NCBI GenBank assembly: GCA_934255105.1
Contig: CAKQNH010000111.1
Coordinates: 1-9,797 of the forward strand
Length of the DNA stretch: 9,797 nucleotides
DNA from: an uncultured Pirellulaceae bacterium
Lineage (GTDB): Bacteria > Planctomycetota > Planctomycetia > Pirellulales > Pirellulaceae
Direction of reading: 5' to 3'
The position numbers were made by a program, and so were the translations under genes. The notes under the pieces are model-generated. The model worked only from the letters and a program-made list of their open reading frames with translations. It made no database searches and was not told the origin of the DNA. Below are positions 4,768 to 9,797 of the stretch, one piece after another. Position 1 is the first letter of the stretch. Each line of letters begins with the position of its first letter.

Positions 4768-7026
4768 TTACTGGCGGACGCAGTCGACATAATATTGGAT
4801 CTTCCCGTCGACATTCTTTTCTACCAAACCGTGGATATCAGTATCAAAACCAGGGAACTGCTGGTTGAACATGCGCGCGAACTGCAGATACTCCACGATC
4901 AGTTTGTTGAACCGCTCGCCAGGGATCAACAGCGGAATACCGGGCGGGTAGGGTGTTAACAACACCGCCGTGATGCGGCCTTCGAGCTCATCGATCGGGA
5001 CTCGATCCAGCTCGCGGTGAACCATGCGATCGTAGGCTTGCCACGGCTTCATGGCGGGCTGCATGGGGGATAGATACATCTCCGTCGTCACCCGCGCAAT
5101 GTCGTGCTTTCTGTACGCGTCGTGGATGCGCTGGCAGAGATCTTTAAGCCCCACCCCTTCGTACTGCGGGAATTGCTGAGCGAATTTGGGAAGTATTTTC
5201 CAAATCGCTAAGTTCTTATCGTAGTCATCTTTGAATTGCTGCAGCGCACTCAGCAGCGTATTCCAGCGCCCTTTGGTAATGCCGATCGTGAACATGATAA
5301 AGAACGAGTACAAGCCGGTCTTTTCGACGATGACGCCATGCTCTGCCAAGTAACGCGTTACGATCGATGCGGGTATACCCCATTCCGCAAAGTGTCCTTT
5401 GACGTTCAGCCCGGGTGTGACCACGGTGGCTTTGATCGGGTCGAGCATGTTAAAGCCCTCCGCCAAATTGCCGAAGCCGTGCCAGTTGTCGTCGCCACCG
5501 AGCATCCAGTCCGCTTGTGTACCAATGCCCGCCTCACAAATCTCCTCGGGCCCCCATACTTGGAACCACCAATCGTCGCCCCATTCGGCATCCACCTTGC
5601 GCATCGCCCGCCGGAAGTTGAGCGCTTCCGCGATCGACTCCTCGACCAGCGCCGTCCCGCCCGGCGGTTCCATCATCGCCGCCGCCACGTCGCAGGACGC
5701 GATGATCGCGTACTGCGGCGATGTCGAGCTATGCATCAGATAGGCTTCATTGAAAATGTGCCGATCGAGCTTGGTGGTCTTCGACTCCTGAACCAAAATT
5801 TGCGAAGCTTGCGATATTCCCGCTAACAGCTTGTGGGTCGAGTGAGTGGCAAACACCATCGCGTTGTCGCAGCATGGTCGATCGCGGCCGATGGCGTGCA
5901 TATTGCGATAGAAATCGTGGAAGGTGGCGTGCGGCAGCCAAGCTTCGTCAAAATGCAATGTGTCAATCTGACCATCCAAGATCTCTTTGAGAGTTTCCAC
6001 GTTGTACACGATGCCATCGTAGGTGCTCTGGGTGATCGTCAGAATGCGCGGCTTGCGACCGGGGTGCCGGGCCTGCGCCTCGCGCGCAAAAGAATTGGCG
6101 TCGATCTTCCGCTGAATGTTCTCAGGTCGAAATTCCTCTAGCGGAATCGGGCCGATCAAGCCCAAGTGGTTGCGGGTAGGTGTCAGGAAGACAGGGACCG
6201 CACCGGTCATGATAATCGCGTGCAAAATCGATTTGTGGCAATTGCGGTCAACCACCACGATATCCCCCGAGGCCACCGCCGAATGCCACACCATTTTGTT
6301 GGAAGTGGAAGTCCCGTTGGTGACGAAGAAGGCGTGGTCTGCGTTGAAGATCCGCGCCGCGTTGCGCTCCGAAGCGGCTACCGGCCCCGTATGATCCAGT
6401 AGCTGCCCTAATTCTTCGACCGCATTGCACACGTCGGCGCGCAGCATGTTCTCGCCGAAGAACTGATGGAACATCTGCCCCACAGGGCTCTTCAGAAAAG
6501 CTACGCCGCCTGAATGCCCCGGGCAATGCCATGAGTAGGAGCCGTCGCTAGCATAGTGCACTAGCGCGCGAAAGAAGGGTGGTGCCAAGCCTTCAGTATA
6601 CGCTCGCGCTTCACGCAAGATATGTCGCGCCACGAACTCCGGCGTATCCTCGAACATGTGGATAAAGCCGTGCAGTTCCCGCAGAATATCATTGGGAATA
6701 TGGCTGCTGGTGCGCGTCTCGCCATATAGGAAAATAGGGATATCATTATTCTTGAAGCGGATCTCTTGAATGAACTCTCGCAGCTTGTCGATCGCCGGCT
6801 CCTCGTCACCGGCCGAGGTGAATTCTTCGTCGTCGATCGACAAAATGAATGCCGAGGCCCGCGATTGTTGCTGAGCAAACTGCGATAAGTCGCCATAGCC
6901 AGTCGCTCCGACGACTTCAGTCCCCTCGTCTTCGATCGCTTTAGCCAGCGCACGGATCCCCAACCCAGAGACGTTCTCTGAGCGAAAATCCTCGTCGATA
7001 ATCAAAATCGGGAAGCGAAACTTCAT
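4768..7026 (-). CDS. PLP-dependent Orn/Lys/Arg decarboxylase, LdcA/AdiA type
   Basis: A cytoplasmic fold-type I PLP enzyme that decarboxylates a basic amino acid to a polyamine precursor (lysine to cadaverine or arginine to agmatine), consuming a proton and releasing CO2. From the ATG at 7026 it is 752 residues, matching the large two-wing bacterial class. The N-terminal wing domain starts MKFRFPILIIDEDF. The core carries SWHCPGHSGGVAF (165-177), NGTSTSNK (237-244), DRNCHKS (260-266), HFDEAW (358-363) and ATHSTHKLL with the PLP lysine at about 399. The C-terminal part has VEKTGLYSF, TPYPPGIPLLIPGERF and FPGFDTDIHG. From memory it most resembles Pseudomonas lysine decarboxylase LdcA and then E. 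coli AdiA, but the substrate is not settled. A GTG at 7080 would add 18 poorly matching residues. No amino-acid antiporter is visible, so an acid-resistance role is not supported here. Confidence 0.95.
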   Translation of the reverse strand: MKFRFPILIIDEDFRSENVSGLGIRALAKAIEDEGTEVVGATGYGDLSQFAQQQSRASAFILSIDDEEFTSAGDEEPAIDKLREFIQEIRFKNNDIPIFLYGETRTSSHIPNDILRELHGFIHMFEDTPEFVARHILREARAYTEGLAPPFFRALVHYASDGSYSWHCPGHSGGVAFLKSPVGQMFHQFFGENMLRADVCNAVEELGQLLDHTGPVAASERNAARIFNADHAFFVTNGTSTSNKMVWHSAVASGDIVVVDRNCHKSILHAIIMTGAVPVFLTPTRNHLGLIGPIPLEEFRPENIQRKIDANSFAREAQARHPGRKPRILTITQSTYDGIVYNVETLKEILDGQIDTLHFDEAWLPHATFHDFYRNMHAIGRDRPCCDNAMVFATHSTHKLLAGISQASQILVQESKTTKLDRHIFNEAYLMHSSTSPQYAIIASCDVAAAMMEPPGGTALVEESIAEALNFRRAMRKVDAEWGDDWWFQVWGPEEICEAGIGTQADWMLGGDDNWHGFGNLAEGFNMLDPIKATVVTPGLNVKGHFAEWGIPASIVTRYLAEHGVIVEKTGLYSFFIMFTIGITKGRWNTLLSALQQFKDDYDKNLAIWKILPKFAQQFPQYEGVGLKDLCQRIHDAYRKHDIARVTTEMYLSPMQPAMKPWQAYDRMVHRELDRVPIDELEGRITAVLLTPYPPGIPLLIPGERFNKLIVEYLQFARMFNQQFPGFDTDIHGLVEKNVDGKIQYYVDCVRQ

Positions 7027-7111
7027 ATGTGGTTGCTCGGAAGGCCGGTGGTGAAGAAACCCAAGAACGCAACCACGCACGCCGCGCGGTCCACTTAGGT
7101 CAAGCCATCAA

Positions 7112-7140
7112 ATTCTACCCACCCACCCCGGCTTTGTCGT
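7112..7140 (-). promoter_or_regulatory. Candidate sigma70-like promoter before the decarboxylase
   Basis: On the minus strand ACGACA (7140-7135, four of six to the -35 consensus) is followed after exactly 17 bases by TAGAAT (7117-7112, five of six to the -10). It lies in the gap between the glycosyltransferase stop and the decarboxylase start, and would give a leader of roughly 80 bases. If real, the decarboxylase can be transcribed apart from the kinase and glycosyltransferase. Confidence 0.28.
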
Positions 7141-7164
7141 CGCCAACTCAAACTCTCGCTCAAG

Positions 7165-8472
7165 TTACCAAGAACGCGCGGCCAGCATGCGCTGAATCCT
7201 GTCGACCGCCAGGATCGCGGCCGGAGGCTGCGCGGCGAACCGGCGAGCCACCGCCGCGCAGCCGCCGGAGCTCCGCGGCAGATCCCGCAGGTGAGTGGCC
7301 AACCGGGCTGCATTTTGCTTGTTCATCGGCAGCCAACTCCCACACGCTAAATTGGCCACCCGCTCTGCATTGTCGAATTGATCGAAGGCCATCGGCAAAA
7401 CAATTTGGGGCACCCCCGCACGCAGGGCTTGGCTGGTCGTCCCCACACCTCCGTGGTGGATGATAGCTGCCGAGCGCGGGAGCAATTGCGAAAACGGCAG
7501 GTACTCGGCCGTGACTACCCCATCGGGCAGTCGGCGAGGATGCTCGTCGATGTTGGCTGACAGCAGAATGCCGGGCAGGTTCAATGCCTGGCATGCCGCC
7601 GCCGCATTGGCTAAAAACCTGCCCGCTTGTTCATGAGCCGTTCCCGGCGCAAACACTAAAGGCCGCCGACCGCCAAACGATTCCAGCAGCTCAGACAACT
7701 GCTGTGCGACCAACGGATCGAGCACATCGGCACTGTCTGCCAGAGGAAAGCCGATCAACTCCAACTGCGGCAGGCGATCTTCGACGGCAATCGCGAACCA
7801 GTCGGGAAACAGGCCCAGCACCAAGTCGGGCGACCACCACCACTTGTCGAGCAAGCGCGAGACGGGAGGCAAGCCAACACGCCCCCTTAAGGCATTGATC
7901 GGCTGCGCACCAATGCTATCGATCCACGCATCGGCCGCGCGATACAAGGGTGGTATCAGCCCGCGCGGGATCCACCGCTCCCACACCTTACCGCTCAAAC
8001 GTGGTGGCGTCCGTCGCGACCGAAGTAGCGCCGGGGCGGGCAATACCGATACAAAGGGTGTCTCGGGATAGCGATCGCGATAAACCCTGCCCGCGAAGTC
8101 GAGCACATGGCTGACCAGCACCGTCTTGCCTGGCACGCACTGCGCTTCAAGCCAGTCGTAGTGCGATTCCAGAAAATGTTCAACCGCTTCACGGAAAATC
8201 AGCCGTGCTCCATGCCGCGGGTGCCACAGTCGCGGATTGCGCGTCAGCCGTTGAAATTGCTCTTCGGTGACCAGCGACTTTACGGCCAAACCCGCCCGCC
8301 GCGCCATGGGCAGATAGCGCTCAGCGGCCAAGAACAAAACGTCGTACCCCGACTGCCGCAACTGGCGCGCAATGGCCAGCATAGGATTCACATCTCCCAA
8401 ACTTCCCGGCGCAGTGACGATGACCGTCGTCGCGCCAGCATCGTGCGCCGCAAGAAACTCATTTGTTAGCAT
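7165..8472 (-). CDS. GT1-family (macrolide/UGT-like) glycosyltransferase
   Basis: A GT-B fold glycosyltransferase expected to move a sugar from a nucleotide-sugar donor to a small lipophilic acceptor, as in macrolide, sterol and rhamnolipid transferases. From the ATG at 8472 it is 435 residues, normal for the family. The N-terminal acceptor half begins with TAPGSLGDVNPMLAIARQL (20-38), the glycine-rich loop of the class. The donor half has VFAPGTAHEQ (273-282) and the signature HHGGVGTTSQALRAGVP (339-355) followed by LPMAFDQFDNA (359-369), which contacts the nucleotide-sugar. No signal peptide or convincing membrane helix is seen. The start overlaps the kinase stop by 14 bases (8459-8472), indicating coupling. 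In-frame alternatives are ATG 8514 and GTG 8544, which would overlap more deeply and add residues unlike the family. Donor and acceptor cannot be read, and no other natural-product genes are present. Confidence 0.91.
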   Translation of the reverse strand: MLTNEFLAAHDAGATTVIVTAPGSLGDVNPMLAIARQLRQSGYDVLFLAAERYLPMARRAGLAVKSLVTEEQFQRLTRNPRLWHPRHGARLIFREAVEHFLESHYDWLEAQCVPGKTVLVSHVLDFAGRVYRDRYPETPFVSVLPAPALLRSRRTPPRLSGKVWERWIPRGLIPPLYRAADAWIDSIGAQPINALRGRVGLPPVSRLLDKWWWSPDLVLGLFPDWFAIAVEDRLPQLELIGFPLADSADVLDPLVAQQLSELLESFGGRRPLVFAPGTAHEQAGRFLANAAAACQALNLPGILLSANIDEHPRRLPDGVVTAEYLPFSQLLPRSAAIIHHGGVGTTSQALRAGVPQIVLPMAFDQFDNAERVANLACGSWLPMNKQNAARLATHLRDLPRSSGGCAAVARRFAAQPPAAILAVDRIQRMLAARSW

Positions 8473-9797
8473 CTTCGGTTTCGTAAAAGAGTACCGCCCA
8501 GCCCGTCTGGACATTGTCGCGGTAGGGCAAGCGAACGGTAGCACAGGCAGTGTCGGGGCGAACGTCGCTAGCCTCAGGGCCGAGAGAACTAGAGAGCAAC
8601 TCCACTTCTTCTTCAGATGTCGGCAGCTCGATCAGCTCCTGGATGGAATCCGCGTCCAGACGCGGCATGGAATCCTTGACCTGCGTCTCAGTAGGATTGC
8701 TGTGGCTGGCAGACGCATCGCTGGCCGCAGGCAACGCCGGCACAGAGTAGGTTACATGGCCGCTGATTTTTCGGTCCAGAATCAATCCACGCGCCGTGCC
8801 ACTCCCCCACGCATAGTCTCGCATCTCTACTAAGTACGCCCCGGCAGATAAATTCGACAAGCCTTTGAAGACTCCTAAATCGTTGACTCGCACCGACATC
8901 CCCAAACGCCCCACCACGCGTTTGGCACCCCGCGCGTCGGTATCCACGATGGCGACCGAGAAGGCTGTTTTAATCGGGTATCCGCCAGCTTTGTCTTGGG
9001 TGGTCCCCACGTAGGCATTGGAAATCACCAGACCAGTCGCCGGCGGCGGAGGATCGGACAAGTACTCTGGGGATTGTGGATCGATGTCCTCGGCTAGACC
9101 ATGGAAGTAATTGCGAAAGGCATAGTTCTCGCCGATGGAATCGGATTTCGGAGCTCGAGCAATTTGCACTCCGTGCGCATCGTTGATAAATAGGCTCTCG
9201 ACCTCCACACCGGACTGAGTCAGTGAATCTTTGAATTCGTAGACTAAGCTCTGCGGTTTGTCCCACATGCTGCGATCGCCGGGCATATTGTCGATGGCTA
9301 CCATGGCGCTGACCAACTGCGATTGCTGTGCCTCGTGTTCCAGCAAGCTGAAGCGGCGGTCGATTTCAAATCCACCCAAGTTGGCAGCCATGGTCGCCGC
9401 CAACCGCAAGCGTTCGCGAGCCGAGTCTTTGGCTTTGGTGGCTAGCACACTCTGCCCCGCCAGCGCCAACGATAGCAGGCCCGAAGCCACCACCAATAGC
9501 CCCAGCAGCAGCGCGCTGGCAGTCCGATTGCGACGCACAAAGCGAGCCATCCGCGTGCTCCAACTCGTGCGGCACACCGACACATTGCCATCCGAAAGAA
9601 AGCGTTCCAAGTCGTCGGACATGGCCATGGCCGTTTCATATCGATCGGCCGGGGCCAGCTCCATGGCCTTGCGACAGATGGCTGCCAGCGGCGGCGGTAT
9701 ACCCGCCTTGCAATGCTCTACCGGTTCCAGTTTGCCCGCCAGCGACATTCCGCGCACTTGATCGATGGGAGTCTTGTCGTACGGACTGCAGCCACTG
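8459..9797 (-). CDS. Membrane Ser/Thr protein kinase with extracytoplasmic Cache-like sensor, C-terminal part
   Basis: The frame is open to the window edge, so the N-terminus and catalytic lobe lie outside. A GTG at 9757 is not a real start, because kinase sequence continues before it (GCSPYDKTPIDQ). 445 residues are visible. Residues 1-68 are the end of the kinase C-lobe: PPPLAAICRKAMELAPADRY, with the conserved subdomain XI Arg at about 52, then DDLERFLSDG. A basic stretch (RMARFVRRNR) precedes one membrane helix (about 92-116, SALLLGLLVVASGLLSLALAG). Outside is a Cache-like domain (about 140-343) with SLFINDAHGVQIARA, GENYAFRNYFHG (222-233) and VISNAYVG. A low-complexity acidic tail follows and no second helix is seen, so the C-terminus should be outside. 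The protein probably transmits an external signal to cytoplasmic phosphorylation. The full amino-acid-binding Cache signature is not present, so the ligand is unknown. Confidence 0.87.
   Translation of the reverse strand, partial: SGCSPYDKTPIDQVRGMSLAGKLEPVEHCKAGIPPPLAAICRKAMELAPADRYETAMAMSDDLERFLSDGNVSVCRTSWSTRMARFVRRNRTASALLLGLLVVASGLLSLALAGQSVLATKAKDSARERLRLAATMAANLGGFEIDRRFSLLEHEAQQSQLVSAMVAIDNMPGDRSMWDKPQSLVYEFKDSLTQSGVEVESLFINDAHGVQIARAPKSDSIGENYAFRNYFHGLAEDIDPQSPEYLSDPPPPATGLVISNAYVGTTQDKAGGYPIKTAFSVAIVDTDARGAKRVVGRLGMSVRVNDLGVFKGLSNLSAGAYLVEMRDYAWGSGTARGLILDRKISGHVTYSVPALPAASDASASHSNPTETQVKDSMPRLDADSIQELIELPTSEEEVELLSSSLGPEASDVRPDTACATVRLPYRDNVQTGWAVLFYETEDANK

Noticed and set aside
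5236..5826. 196-codon plus-strand open frame opposite the decarboxylase
   Set aside because: Entirely antisense to a conserved enzyme, with an Arg/His-rich translation typical of antisense frames.
8459..9757. Complete kinase-like gene starting at GTG 9757
   Set aside because: The kinase C-lobe sequence continues upstream of the GTG to the window edge, so the gene is truncated by the window and starts outside it.

Overview
The window looks like part of a planctomycete chromosome, probably from the Rhodopirellula/Pirellula group. The signs are an exported DUF1549/DUF1553 protein with a c-type haem motif next to a Tat-exported DUF1501 protein, a membrane Ser/Thr kinase with an extracytoplasmic sensor domain, weak or absent Shine-Dalgarno sequences at most starts, and an intergenic region full of short palindromes and tandem repeats. 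This placement rests on family recognition and not on any search. Every gene I can support is on the minus strand, so the functional order runs from high to low coordinates.

Region 1 (9797 to 4768, minus strand) holds three co-directional genes. The first is the C-terminal part of a Ser/Thr protein kinase that enters from beyond the window edge and carries one membrane helix followed by an outside Cache-like sensor. Its stop codon overlaps the start of a GT1-family (macrolide/UGT-like) glycosyltransferase by 14 bases. After a short gap with a possible promoter comes a full-length PLP-dependent Orn/Lys/Arg decarboxylase of the LdcA/AdiA type. The first two genes are probably translationally coupled. 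Whether the decarboxylase shares their transcript is unclear.

Region 2 (about 4767 to 3535) is roughly 1.2 kb without a convincing gene. It contains three related hairpins just behind the decarboxylase stop (probable terminator or REP-like elements), a further GC-rich hairpin, a long inverted repeat built from 14-bp doublets around a 10-bp perfect palindrome, another 14-bp doublet, three copies of a 13-mer, and eight copies of a 15-bp unit.

Region 3 (3534 to 1, minus strand) is a probable operon. It starts with the DUF1549/DUF1553 protein, best started at a TTG codon with a clear Shine-Dalgarno sequence. The Tat-exported DUF1501 protein follows after 14 bases. A third exported protein or lipoprotein then begins 2 bases after the DUF1501 stop and runs out of the window. 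All three carry export signals and probably act together in the cell envelope or periplasm. Their substrate cannot be read from the sequence.
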